Below are positions 21,414 through 33,111 of a DNA stretch of 64,000 bases, one piece after another. Below the pieces are notes generated by a model. The model was not told where the DNA came from. It made no database searches and worked only from the letters and a program-made list of their open reading frames with translations. Source of the stretch: Pseudevernia furfuracea (Eukaryota > Ascomycota > Lecanoromycetes > Lecanorales > Parmeliaceae); assembly GCA_022315425.1 (NCBI GenBank), contig JAIUPT010000042.1, positions 62,001 through 126,000 of the forward strand, in the 5' to 3' direction. Position numbers and translations under genes: made by a program. Each line of letters starts with the position of its first letter. Positions within the stretch are counted from its first letter, which is position 1.

Positions 21414-21991
21414 AAAATTATAACAATTTAACTCTTTTTAAATGTTCTCGAAGTCTTCAAATTACGAGAATTAACAAACGACGCGTTTTTAAGAGATTAT
21501 AATAAACGAAATAAAGATATAAAGTGATAGAGTGATAGAGTAAACGAGACGAAATTATATATAACTTCAAATAAAATAATAAGCGATAGCGAGATATAAG
21601 AATAATAAGTAAAGTAGATGAATATAATACTTAAATTACTATAAAAGCGTCTTACTAATTAGAGCAGTGCGGCTATATCGGTCTAATGTCTCCTCGGTAA
21701 TATTACCGTGGGATTGGCTGAGGTTTAGAAGCACCCCGATGGACTACGATCCCGCATTCAAGGCACATTTGAATAAAACATCTTATTTCTACTTTTGATT
21801 CATCGTATCAAGATCATTATTGAATGATTGAATCCTCTTTGGCTAGCAGTCAATGCCCACCCAGCTTTTTCGTACTCAAAGATCGCGAGACTACTATGCT
21901 TGTCCACCATAATTGCTTCCGTCATCTTGGTGATACCTTCGGTCTTGTTTTTGTAGTGCTCGGATTGAACACAAGCACGTCACCGCTTTCT

Positions 21992-23405
21992 CTAGGTGGT
22001 ACTAATGTCGTGACGGACATGTACCTTGTTCAGCGGAAGAATGTGCTCGGCTGAACCGCTTGCATAGTCATTATACTTATCCCAATGATCCTTGTTGGAG
22101 GCGGAGATAACAGTTTGAGCTTGCGACACCGGTGTTGCAGTCTCCTCCAAAGCAATGTCATTCACAGTATGCTTAGAGAATGTGTCAAATAGAGAAACGG
22201 TGAATGTGCTTCCAAAGAGCAGGGTCAATTTAGGAGCAAGTTTCTTGATGACCTTGGGTGGCCCGTCGCTAATCCGTTGATGCGCTGAACGGTTCGACCT
22301 CGTAAAGAGAGCACGGAAGGATCCAAGACAAGCCACTAGTATGGCTACGGATAGGACAAAATCGTCAGTCAATATACTCGGCACAAGTCCGACACTTATG
22401 GTGCCACATTCCACCGCCGAGTTCGATCACAGTACTTACAAACAGTCTGCTCGATGGAACTCCACATATACAGCCATGTTTGGTCCAATTGGTGGCTGAA
22501 TGAGCTGACCACAACCACACGAATTATTGCAAAAACCATAATGATGAGAGTGATAGAGAAGACGCCGGCTAAAGCGACCTTTTTTCGGAGGCTGATCTGA
22601 ACATTCCAGAGCAATTTGACCGGCACAAGGATTACTGGGGTACAGGTCAGCTGGTATTGTCCTGTTCTTGGAACTACTGCTGACGGACTCAAGGCATCTG
22701 TAACCACATCCATGATCATATTCCAACGCAGCGTGTTCCGGTCAAAGGCAATAGCTCCAGGTCCATTGCAAGTAGCTGGCACAAATTAACAGGTCGAACC
22801 TTGTAATGGATAAGCATACATACTCGTGATGTACTCGAATGAGCCCGAGAGGCAATGATAGTCAATAGTGCCCAAGCAAGCAAGCCATGTCGCAACAACA
22901 ATAGATAGGATTGTCCACCACACGATTTTTTGATTTCTGACGTTCTGTTGAAGGCGTCTGAAGAACAGCATGAAGGAAAGTTTGATGGCCCAAAGACCGG
23001 AATAGAAGAGCACGATTACGGCAGTAGATCTTTGTAGGTAGGTCTGAGTCCGTTTGGGAAGATCTAGTGGAGGCGGATATAGCTGCCCAGATGCAACCGC
23101 AATAGTCTCATACATGTCGTCTTTGCTCGTCTGCCATATCAAAGTGTTGGTCATGAGGAACAGACATGCAATGAACACCATGACATCATCTGCGTAAAGT
23201 CGGCGGAAGACTTTGAACCTGGCAGCAACTCGAGAGATAAAGAATATCCATGCGAGAGCTACACCTCCCCATGCAACACCCTGACAATTGTAAGCCTGTG
23301 CAAATAAAGTATCTAAAGATGAGAAAGTAGCATTAAAGAGCTCTAAATTTGACTTACAATGAAGGTCACCTCAGGGATTTTCGCAGGAGGAGTTACTTGA
23401 TCCAT
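21992..23405 (-). CDS. Fungal rhodopsin-fold (PTH11-like) seven-helix membrane protein
   Basis: Integral membrane protein of the large fungal rhodopsin-domain family, which includes PTH11-like candidate receptors; role not established for this copy. Exons 23405-23358, 23295-22824, 22775-22689, 22634-22440, 22344-21992 give 384 residues. Helices are visible at GVAWGGVALAWIFFI, DDVMVFIACLFLMTN, STAVIVLFYSGLWAIKLSFM, WWTILSIVVATWLACLG, DVVTDALIILVPVKLLW, VALAGVFSITLIIMVFAIIR and SIEQTVSILVACLGSF. The family pattern DYHC...SF...TCN in the second extracellular loop and the FRRL/RxLYADD loop are present. The 54 bp intron 22688-22635 has no stop in frame and a rare GTCCGT donor; removing it restores DALIILVPV. 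It is transcribed divergently from the P450 at 24101, with 695 bp between starts. Confidence 0.85.
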
Positions 23406-24100
23406 GTCTCGATTGCAACCAAGATTTCTGTCTATCAGAACAAGGTATGAAAGTATTGGGAAAGCTAGGATTAAGGAAGTCTTCTCTGTGTCTACTAGAT
23501 GGTAGCTAAATAAGCTACTTGAGTATTGAAAACTGAACATGGCGCAGATACACAAGCTCGCTGCTTTTAGGTCACGCTACGGAGGAGGATGTGCATGATG
23601 CATGCGCTTGATTTTTTCTGTGAGACGGAGCTGAGATGATGTCTGATCTCAGCCTCACGGGCGAACTTGTTAGTCGATTGTCGGTAGGCGGGAAACTAGT
23701 ACGATAAGACCATTCGGAAGATGGTGTGGTGATCAACAGATTTCAGAGGGTCGGCAACGAAATCACGTACAAGAATGGCAGCTTTGTCCGGCAAATGTGT
23801 GCCTGCTCCTCTGCAAGATGGCTATGCAAGATTGTTACCAAGAAAGCGAAGGATCGATCATGCACATCATGTACGCCTCGCTTCAACCGGGCATAGTTCA
23901 TTCAGCCGTTGTAATCTGGATTGATGCTAACCCTTTCAGACGAAACGGACCGTGTACTCGATTAGGTATATGTGCTCCGCACCATGGTGTAATCTCTTCA
24001 TAGATCTCCTTCTACTCCAACCTCCCTTTAACCTACACTACCGCATTGTATTGTGATAAACAACCTCTCAGACTTAGTCACCGAGCCTACGTCCAAAACC
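23406..24100. promoter_or_regulatory. Shared divergent promoter region (rhodopsin-like / P450)
   Basis: 695 bp between the two start codons. No binding site can be named with confidence. The divergent layout makes joint control possible. Confidence 0.35.
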
Positions 24101-25903
24101 ATGTTGGAAACTTATACATCTCCATTAGCTGCTTACTTCTACGTGACTGAATCATGGTTTACACCAATTGATTCGCGTGGCTTTATTCTCACTTTTGTTG
24201 TGATCAATATTGTGCTGTGCTCTACAGCTATAGGCTTTTTCAAGGGCTCTGAAAAGGAACGATGTGCATGGCGTCATCCGTCGACTTATCCGATGTTTGT
24301 CCCAGTTATAGGACACCTTCTCCTGATGGCGTGGGACTCGTCTAGATTTATATCTGCCGTTGTGTCAGTGTCTCTGCGTCACACAGATGACTTACTGGAT
24401 CTTTGCTAATAGTCCCAACATTAGCCCACATTGCAGAAATGCCCCGACACTCCTCAAGTTACTTGTCACAGATTTGTACGTTGTTTCGGGTCCTGAGAAC
24501 ATCAAAACTCTCTTCAAACAGCCAGACTTGCACACCAAGGTGTACCGAGCTCTCTCTTTCAAGACCATGTGCAAGATGCCAAAAGATGCATTGGATTTCT
24601 GGATGTCAGACGATTCTGGAATGCTCGCTCAGCCGCATCCAGAGAGCCAGGTACCGACACATCTTCGCGTTGATCATATGACCCATGCTTCGGTCGCGAA
24701 ATTCTTGACAGGAGTCGGCTTGAAGCCACTATGTGACCGTTTCACACGAAACCTGAGCCAGCGGCTCTTAGTCACTGAGTCAGTTGGCTTAGAATGGGTA
24801 GAGCATTCGGACCTATTTGCATTTATGCAAAATGAGCTTTTGACTCCGGCCATGGAAGCAATGTGGGGTACGAAGATTTTTTCGATGAAACCTGATTTTG
24901 GTCAAGACATATGGCAATTCAGTCAGGGATTACCATACTTAGCCAAAGGCTATCCTCGATGGCTGGCACCGTCCGCGTATAAAGCCCGTGACAAGTGTCT
25001 TCAAAGCGTCAAGCAATGGCACAGCTCCATCTCTGCTAGCCTGGAGACTCCCGCTCAAGGCATGGATCGATGGAATCCGGAATACGGGACCGAGCTCGTT
25101 AAACAACGTCATCGTATGTGGTCCCGGATGCCTCAAATGAACGCCGACGCTATCGCTAGTGAAGACCTTGGAATGATGTGGGCGTAAGTAATCCGACTTT
25201 TTGTTTCTGTCTATCCGAGAATCTTCTAATCATCTTCGTATGGCTCAGCATAAATGGTAACTCCGTTCCAGCCTCATTCTGGATGTTAGCTGAAGTTATC
25301 CGGGACCCGCAACTCGTCACTAGGGTAAGACACACTATCGCAAAGCACCGGGTCAAATCACCGCCTGATACCCTCGATTTCGACTGGACCAGCCTCTGTA
25401 GCGAACCACTATTACAGTCCGTCTATGCCGAAACCCTTCGTCTTCACGTTGCCATCTTTATTCTTCGCTCATCAGATCGAAAGGATGTCGACATCGGAGG
25501 CTGGCACATACCCCGGAATGCCGCTATACTAGTGTCAAGCTATAACGCGCAAATGTCCGCGGACGACTGGATTACGAAAGATGACCCGCATGTAAGACCG
25601 GTCTCTGAGTTCTGGCCTGAGCGCTTCCTTCTGGAACCAACGCCGAAAGGGGATCCAACGTTTTCTCTAAAAGATCGCGCGGGTACTTGGTTACCGTATG
25701 GCGGAGGGCAGAGAATATGTCCGGGCAGACACTTTACCAAGCTCGAAATGATATCCAGCCTTGCCATCATGTTGACTCTTTTTGACATTGAGATCTTCAA
25801 CGTGGCCTCCAAGATTCCTACCAACGACACAAGAGGGTTTGGATTTGGTTCAATGTGGCCAAAGGAAAAGATGCCTGTGCGAATGAGGCGTCGCGGAACT
25901 TGA
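24101..25903 (+). CDS. Cytochrome P450 monooxygenase, membrane-anchored (first of two)
   Basis: Heme-thiolate monooxygenase, expected in the ER membrane. Exons 24101-24363, 24437-25183, 25249-25903 give 554 residues. Visible: an N-terminal membrane helix (GFILTFVVINIVLCSTAIGF), the hinge segment YPMFVPVIGHLLL, the I-helix region NGNSVPASFWMLAEVI (no AGxDT but the N-S/T-x-P-A form of CYP7/CYP8-like fungal P450s), the K-helix AETLRL and the heme loop WLPYGGGQRICPGR with the ligand Cys494. Substrate unknown; the overall pattern resembles fungal relatives of cholesterol-7-alpha-hydroxylase-type P450s. Start chosen at the ATG giving the membrane anchor. Introns of 73 and 65 bp carry good branch points (GCTAAT, TTCTAAT). 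Confidence 0.9.
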
Positions 25904-27988
25904 TGATAAAGAACCAGGTGCGGCTGCGTGTTCTTATTCAACTGGGGGCAAGTCACTAGAGGTCATGACATGAAAGTATAGAAGATTATTACATGGCTTT
26001 GATCTATCTGAACACATGTAGTGAGGTAACCAGACATCGAGAATGAATCATTGACATGCCAAACGCATCGTATTTGCATTTCTTTCAGCCACTAGCAGAG
26101 CCTTCACAAAATATCCGCTTAGATTATCATGAACTTTGGTCGATTGTGGGAGACTATAGCAAGTACAGCCTGGTTCGTCAGTATACCACTTTAATCTACA
26201 TGGATAGGACCCTGTACAACAACAACAAGTAGACATCCTGATAGTGTCAGTCTCAGAGTTGTTCGAAACTGGATAGACTTGTTTTACCTATTCCCTGACC
26301 CCAAAATCCTGGAGTCGACAAAGCGGTGAAAAACGCGGTCAATAAAATAGCCACCGCAAAAACGGCAATGAACACGAAGTTTGTCGATTTCGCTTCAGGG
26401 TTTGGAGTGCGGAACCTGAAAATGAGATCCCCTGACTCATGAGAGGGGACATAGGATATGGGTGAGAGCAGCATGGTGCTAATTATCCTTAGGACGTTTC
26501 TCTTGAGGGTAGTCGGAAATATCAGTTGTCGATGAGCACTGACACCACGACATATACAAGACCCAGGTGCAATATCAATAAAAAGCAAACAAGTGAATTT
26601 CATGGCGGAGGCAACTTCCTTCCTCACGAAAGTCCAAACTAGATGGCAAGTTTCAGCACGGCACACGCTCCCGGAGGAGCGACACCTTGGCAAGAATTTG
26701 ACGACATCAGCCGTATTTGCTCATATGATTCTCAGCTTACAACGCTCGGTCCCAACGCCTTGTTGTGTATGGGTCCGACTCAGCTACATGGTGAATTCGT
26801 GATGCTGACACATGCAAGGACCGGGCGTAAGCATCTCGGAGGATATTTAGCCTCGATCACGGAGCCTACAGTCTCTGGCAGTCATCACACCATCCCGCTC
26901 TGTCCGTCTCAGCAGGATTGAGCATGAGCGGATCTTATGACGAGGCTGTGCCGTAACTATACGTAGGCCTCATAGCCAGCCCGCGTCATAAAGTACTGAG
27001 AAAAGGCGCCCACAATAAATGGGGATGAGAATTAGAGTAGGCTACGATCTACGATCTACGATCTACCATTTCATACTCTACGGTGTCGCTAAGATTACAA
27101 TTTAGGATACTGGCGTTAACACGGATCTGGTCAAGTAACACGAAAGTTGAGATACGGTACCTGGTCATCGGTTTTCTTTCGGGTAAGTTACTCATACAAT
27201 AAAGTAGGTTTTCGGCTCGGGGCACGGGGCGTTTTCCGTGGTCGCCGAGCGCTCCTAGTGTAGAAGAATGGGGGTCCAATCACCGTCAATGTATCCCCAT
27301 CCAAGGTATAAAACATCAGGCTTCTTCTGAGATTGGATACTGTGGTAATAGAGTATATTAAATTAAATTTTCCATACCAGTTTGCCTACGTACGGGGGGG
27401 CCAGGAGTCACAGAAGTCGCTTCTGACCTGCAGATGCAAGCAGCAGATGCACTGTCACAAAATGCGAAGGCTGCGGCTGAGGTCCCTGAGTGCTCTCCGA
27501 ATAGGCGGACATAGGTACTTTACCTTACCCCCACTCATGCAGGGCAGTCATCCAGCCACACTAGCATCTTCATGAAAGGAAAAATGGCGCGTTGCAGCTG
27601 CGGTGTATAAGCCGTCTCACTGCAGCACTGAGCAAACTTGGAATGATTAGCCGTTGGTGCGGTAGTAGAGAAAATCCTGCTTTCAAGTTTGAGGTCCAGA
27701 ACTTTTTCGACCTACATGATACCTGAGTGTCCTCTCACGCTGCTTTTATCTTGGTCTCAGCTTTCAACTGCTTTGATTGCCAGATCCATTAATTAATTAC
27801 ACGACAGCGCAAGGCTGAGTATTTTTTATTTCACAACGTGAAGGGAGAAACAAGGCTGAACATTCCGACACACCGCTAATTTCATTTCCCCGGTCATACA
27901 CTACCTAATATCAACTACTCGATGTGAGGTTCAGCAATCCATAAGTATTCATGTCAAAGTCTACACAATTTGATATACCGCCATCAAC
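25904..27988. other. Long spacer between the two P450 genes
   Basis: No convincing gene. On the minus strand 26693-26253 is open for 146 codons and includes one hydrophobic stretch (NFVFIAVFAVAILLTAFF), but it has no recognisable family and no clear gene context. ACGATCT is repeated in tandem at 27041-27062. The last 150 bp is probably the promoter of the second P450. Confidence 0.45.
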
Positions 27989-29882
27989 ATGGCTATCTAC
28001 TTTGTGTTGGCTTCAGTCCCCTTGGTGTGGCTCTGCTTTACAGCGCACCGCCTCTTTCGCAACCGTCAGCGAGCTTTAACGCTCAACGTACCTATAGTCT
28101 ACGCTCTAGTTAGCTCTGACAATCCTATCTGGATTGCGCTCCAGACTGCCTTTCCTTTCATATTCGACATCATTTCTCTCGACACTATACCTTTCCTTCG
28201 CTACAGCCGCCTTGGTTGGGAATTCCACGACAGGTCCAAGACTTTCGAAAAACTCGGCGATGCCTGGGTGTTGGTCACGCCAGATAAGAATTGGCTATAT
28301 GTGGCGCAAGCAGACACGGCTTTTGAGATATTCTCGCGAGGCCGTGACTTCGGGAGAGCTGTATGGATGTTGGGTACTTGTCACCACACGATTCTAGCCT
28401 AAATTGACAGGCTGACTGGATAATAGCCGCACTCAATGTCTTTGGACCCAACATCTCGACTGTGCGTATTACCCTATATCCTGAAACCCTCTCATCTGAT
28501 AGGTAATCGTAGGCCGTGGGTTCCGACTGGCAACGCCAAAGAAGACTGACTGCGACTCCTTTCAACGAACAAAAAAGCAGACTTGTGTGGGTCGAGGCTA
28601 TGCGTCAAGCCAACGATATGCTACAATCCTGGCTGTCTTACGACGTCAACGGGCTGAATTGTACCTCCGACGACACTCGAACACTAGCCCTACATGTTCT
28701 AGCCTACGCGGCATTCCAGAAGTCATACCCTTTCGAAAGTGCTGCAAGGGAACACGCAATCGATCAGCCTCTGACGTACAGGGACTCTTTGTCCATAATA
28801 CTGAAGAATGCCCTTGTGATTATGGTTATGCCAGCGAAGGCATTCGACTTTCCATTCCTACCTGCCAAGTGGACGCAGATAGGCAAGGCTGTAGCTAGTT
28901 TCAGGAGCTATATGCTTTCACAACTTGCAGACGAGAAAAAATTGATCGCAGAAGGGAAACAGGGATCCGGGACACTGATGAGTAACCTCGTTCGGGCATC
29001 TGATGAGGTGTCTCAAGTCAGAAAAGCTACCGAGAAACTTGGGGGTCCCGAAGAAGCGTGCGACTTGAAACCGTTGACCACAGACGAGATATTAGGCAAT
29101 ATATTCGTATACAATTTCGCTGGACACGATACCACCGCTGTCACTCTGGCCTACAGCATGCTTCTGCTCGTAGCACATCCCGAGGTACAGGATTGGATTG
29201 CAGAAGAGTTGGAATTTTTCCTAGACACCGAGGACCGCGAATCTTGGACCTACGAAGAGAATTTCCCGAAGCTCCAACGTTGCCTAGCAGTATTGGTATG
29301 ACAGCCCGACCGAAGCAAGCCCATACGTAACTGCTTTTGGAAGCGAAGCTAACGCTTAGACAGCTCGAAACGCTTCGGCTTTACAATCCGCTTCTTGGAA
29401 TTCTCAGGTACACCGGCACGCAGTCCACAAGCTTAACAGTCAACGAGCAGATCATTCAGATACCAGCGGATACCGTCGTCGTTCCAAGCCTCATGGCACT
29501 GCACGCCCACCCTCGTTACTGGGGCGAGGACTCTCTAGTGTGGCGCCCTTCCAGATGGATCAAGCATTCTTCGGACTCGACTTCAGAAGCTGTTGGCGGT
29601 CCGATCTCCCGCGAGCGGCTCCTGGTCCCCGAAAAGGGGGCTTATTTTGCCTGGTCTGAGGGAGCTCGAGGCTGTCCTGGGAAGAGATTCGCACAGGTGG
29701 AGTTTGTAGCAACTATGGCAACTCTGTTCCGTAGCCATCGTGTGGACCCAGTGCCAGTAATAGGGGAGACGCTGGAGCAGGCAAGGCATCGAGTCTTGGA
29801 TGTGGTAAAAGACACTAGGATGCAACTGCTCCTTCAGATGCGGGACCCAAATAGCGTTGCTGTGACTTGGAGTCGGAGGTAA
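27989..29882 (+). CDS. Cytochrome P450 monooxygenase (second of two)
   Basis: Heme-thiolate monooxygenase with an N-terminal membrane anchor (MAIYFVLASVPLVWLCFTAH). Exons 27989-28373, 28427-28461, 28513-29295, 29364-29882 give 573 residues. Diagnostic parts are NVFGPNIS then SDWQRQRRLTATPFNE (C-helix WxxxR), the I-helix FVYNFAGHDTTAVTLAYS, the K-helix LLETLRLYNP, a PSRW segment and the heme loop FAWSEGARGCPGKRFAQ with Cys505. The heme loop has SEG where many P450s have GxG. The second exon is only 35 bp. It differs clearly from the first P450, so the pair is not a recent tandem duplication. Substrate not predictable from sequence. Confidence 0.9.
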
Positions 29883-30625
29883 AGTGCGGGCTGAACGTAA
29901 TGGTAGATCCGGGGATCCCGTTAGCTGTTCCTTCGCAAATTTCCCCGCGATTGTTCAAGCCTTGCTCTCAAGGAACATAATCATCTTACTCGAATAAAAA
30001 CATAAATTTGATATCAGTATATCTAAAAACATAAGGTAGGGCTGAGCTAAATACGCGTACATCAGCAATTCCATTCGAGTCCGACATCTACACCCCATGG
30101 GCGAGGAAACGCTGCGGACGCAGTGAGTACCACCGAGAACACTGTCAATGTGGATCCACTCAGACTGATGCGTTCATCATTCTTATAGATGGTAGGGACC
30201 CAATTTTGCATTGGAGTCGGGACGTGGAATTTCGGCGTATGACCCGTCTCTATCGAAGGGATTGGAGCGCATCATTCGCACCCCTAGGTATTGAGTCGGG
30301 TCGGGCCGTGTGCAGTTGGTCTTCGCTCAGATCATCGAAGTAAGTGATTGTCAACTGGTGAAACAGCCGAGCGGGGAAAGGGAGCGGCCGGTCAACAATG
30401 AGTGAGAACAGAGGCACAGACAGGATGGATGGCGCGGACAAAGTGTGGGTACGCTACTGAAACAACGCCAACCGAAATATAAAGACTAGGCTAGTTTCTA
30501 TAATTGCGGAAGCCTCTGCGTTTAAAGAGCGTCAACATAGGCCTACACCCTGGGACTAGTATAGACGTTCCCATAGGGCTTCCCTAGCCTCATCCGGCCT
30601 CTATGATCCAGCTATATTCAATCGA
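29883..30625. other. Spacer after the second P450
   Basis: Contains a fragment of the 2.5 kb element terminus (30030-30053); otherwise no gene is supported. Confidence 0.5.
30030..30053 (+). repeat. Isolated copy of the 2.5 kb element terminus
   Basis: CATAAGGTAGGGCTGAGCTA followed by AATA matches the terminal repeat at 8353 onward. Upstream ATATCAGTATAT also resembles the left end. No second terminus was found nearby. Confidence 0.8.
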
Positions 30626-31820
30626 GGTCATCCTCGTCGTCATCATAATCTGGCTCGATTGCGCGGGAATTGTTATCGTCTTGAACGCGGCGTGGGGTTA
30701 GAAATATTCGATATGATTCAACAAAGGCTCGAATCGAGACTCATATTCGTCCAAGTAGAATTAGTGTAATGATATTAGTGATCGTGTCAGAACAAGGCTT
30801 ACGTTCATTGCAATACCCGGTAGTCTGATTCCTCTCATTGTAACAACTCGGTGTCTTGCAGACGTCTGAGAACTATAAGCACTCTGTAGTATGGGCTAAA
30901 TCTTCCGAGGTACTTACGAAATTGACAACATATGGTAGAAGCCTCAAATCTAGGTTCTTCACATGTGGTGTGATAGCATACATCTAATTTCTGTCAGTAT
31001 AAGCTCGTGTGAAATGTCATTTGTAGAAGAACTCCTCACGATTTGCGCAATAATTGCCAGTGCTTCGTCGCTCTCCAGAACAAGCCTGTTGCATACAAAT
31101 GTCTAGAATGCTTAGATTTCTGAACATACTCGAGGGGCTGGTGTTAAGCTTAACATACGACGGCCACAGAATTTTGAATTTTCCCTTTTTTTCAGATACA
31201 CAGTTCTGACACGCATCTGCTATCTCGGTTAGTCTTCGAAAATATCCAGGTACGAGATGTCAGGATGAGATCGTAGGAGGCTGACGGTAATTGCAGTATC
31301 GGCCATTGTGTCTTGCCCACTTGGAGCAGTCTAGGTTTCCACAATGTACTTTCCAGGTATCAGCCTTCCGTACCGAATACGAACCTGCTTATATGAAACG
31401 TCTTTCCTACCAGACATCTTGACTCGTTTCTGTAGGTAGCTACACTGCATAGATGAAAGAAAGAAGTTAAGATGGTATAGTCACCGCTGATGATATACCC
31501 TACCACCCCGCACGTAGCCTTGTTGAGCTTATCTATCGGACTTACTCGGACGGGAATAAGATCCGAAAGAACGGTCGAATAAAGCAGCCACGATGCATTA
31601 ATCCGGTAGGTATAAACCAGTAGAAGTTGGGTATTGGCCAACGTTTTGCGATCTTGAATGAGTGTACGAAGACCACCCTAACAAATACCCCATCGGCTGG
31701 CGACTTTGGCACTCGATCTCTTGGCAAGTAGGCCGATGGGATAAAAGAGTAACGTACTTGGATAGTTTCTGATAACGGCAGAATTATGCTGCAGCTCACC
31801 CACCTAAGGGGCGAAGTCAC
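30626..31820 (-). other. Possible decayed multi-intron gene, unrecognised
   Basis: On the minus strand several short exons can be joined by good splice signals. 31820 onward gives MTSPLRWVSCSIILPLSETI ending at GTACGT. Then GGLRTLIQDRKTLANTQLLL through SDLIPVR ends at GTAAGT. Then CSYLQKRVKMSGRKDV through RLIPGKYIVET is closed by TAG. Further down lie RLVLESDEALAIIAQI, YAITPHVKNLDLRLLPYVVN and a terminal EPDYDDDEDDLD before TGA at 30626. The pieces look gene-like, but a stop interrupts the chain and no family is recognised. It may be a pseudogene or chance. Confidence 0.25.
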
Positions 31821-33111
31821 CCAGAATTACCTACCCTCTTTCGCGCCACGATCACCTAGGTCGCGCGAAAACAGGGCGGCGCTCACCCAAATGCCGGATC
31901 GGGGGTGAGGTCGGGGCAGATTTCTGTCTTCTTAACGAAGATTTAAAGCTTCAACAAACAGCTATGGCGGATAAATACTACCGTCTCCTCATAAGTTTTG
32001 ATAAAAATCCCTCTCAAATTAGCTCGTTTCCGGGCAAGTTTATAACTAGTTAATATTATCTTAAGTCTCACTTAACACTTTATACTCGTTCGTGACAAGT
32101 AAGTCTTCTAATATTATCTTAGTCTCTTAGACCTTTCAAGCTCGCTAAGCTTCTTCGGGTGAGCGACGGCAAGGGGCTTAGCGAGCTTGGAAGGTCTGAG
32201 GAACTGCGTACTCTTGCGGCTTGTCCGATGTGAATGTTTCTCACCACCAAACCGATTGACCATCTCATGGGTAATCTTCGGTGAGCCATTCTATCAGCAG
32301 TCACGCCGATTCATGAGCATTTACCTGACATCCACGAGACGAACTTCCTCCAGGGTTGCTATGGTTCTGAATAAAGGATTTGACACACACCAATCGTCAG
32401 CTTGATGGAGGAGGGTATATATATATAAGGCTGGCCTTAACTATGCGAGCAAACTGGGTCCGCAAGCTGTGTATATTCGACTATATACGACGCACCCTCT
32501 CACGCAGTTCTCGTCGGAAAAGGCTTACTGCAATTCCATCGTAACCTATTCTCCATCTCAAGCATTCAAAGAATCGAATATCTCTGCCCTAGTTGCTCCG
32601 ACGTGGTATCTCCATCCTTCGCCCCGAAGGTATCCAACAAAGTCGGACGAGAGCTTGAGGCTGTGTTCTTTTAGATCAGGTTGTGAAGCTCAAGGGTAGC
32701 GTCCGTCACTGCGGTGCTGATGAGAGCGTGGGTGGCAGCCCAGCCTTACTATCTCACAGCCCATTTGCATTGTTCTTTGCCTTTCGTGTTCTGTCTGCTA
32801 TGGCAGAGGGGGGTATATAACTCGTAGCCGGAATGCCCTTCTTCGACCTCTTCTAATTCCTTCCTAGTAGTCTTCTGACTCGGTACAGAGAGGGAATTGG
32901 GTCCCGTTGTGGTATGCTTTGTAGATTGCGAGCTTTTAAAGTACAGGCCACGGGACAAATGCCGTTTGGACTTTCAAAAGAGTGTGATATTATCACACCA
33001 AGGCTTCAGTTTTCTTAAAGTACACTATCAAAACAGTCAGTCTGAACGTCTGGTCTATAGATTATACCCTATCTGGCAAAGTAAATACTACACTGATAGA
33101 ACACTATTTAT
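31821..33111. other. Gene-poor stretch with a strong hairpin
   Basis: Moderately AT-rich; apart from the hairpin at 32129-32197 and a short TA microsatellite near 32419-32427, no feature is supported. Frames present are short and unsupported. Confidence 0.45.
32129..32197. repeat. 22 bp inverted repeat with 25 nt loop
   Basis: Arms 32129-32150 and 32176-32197 pair with a single mismatch. AGCTCGCTAAGC is part of the stem and the loop is GC-rich. This would be a very stable stem-loop if transcribed. Origin unknown. Confidence 0.9.

Larger units (their letters stand above)
20537..21991. other. AT-rich repeat flank right of the nested elements
   Basis: Extremely AT-rich to about 21650, then normal composition. 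It contains a 44 bp palindrome and a 24 bp tandem duplication listed separately. No gene seen. The last part is the 3' side of the rhodopsin-like gene. Confidence 0.5.

Noticed and set aside
21690..21715. CGGTAATATTACCG palindrome containing TAATATTAC, the nonanucleotide of CRESS-DNA virus origins
   Set aside because: The flanking bases form only a weak stem, and no Rep-like frame is present nearby. A 9-mer in AT-rich DNA is easily chance.
26253..26693. Minus-strand frame of 146 codons with one hydrophobic stretch
   Set aside because: No family resemblance or splice support, and it overlaps equally long frames on the other strand.
21992..29882. Secondary-metabolite gene cluster
   Set aside because: Two P450s and a membrane protein are present, but no synthase, synthetase, cyclase or cluster regulator is visible in the window.
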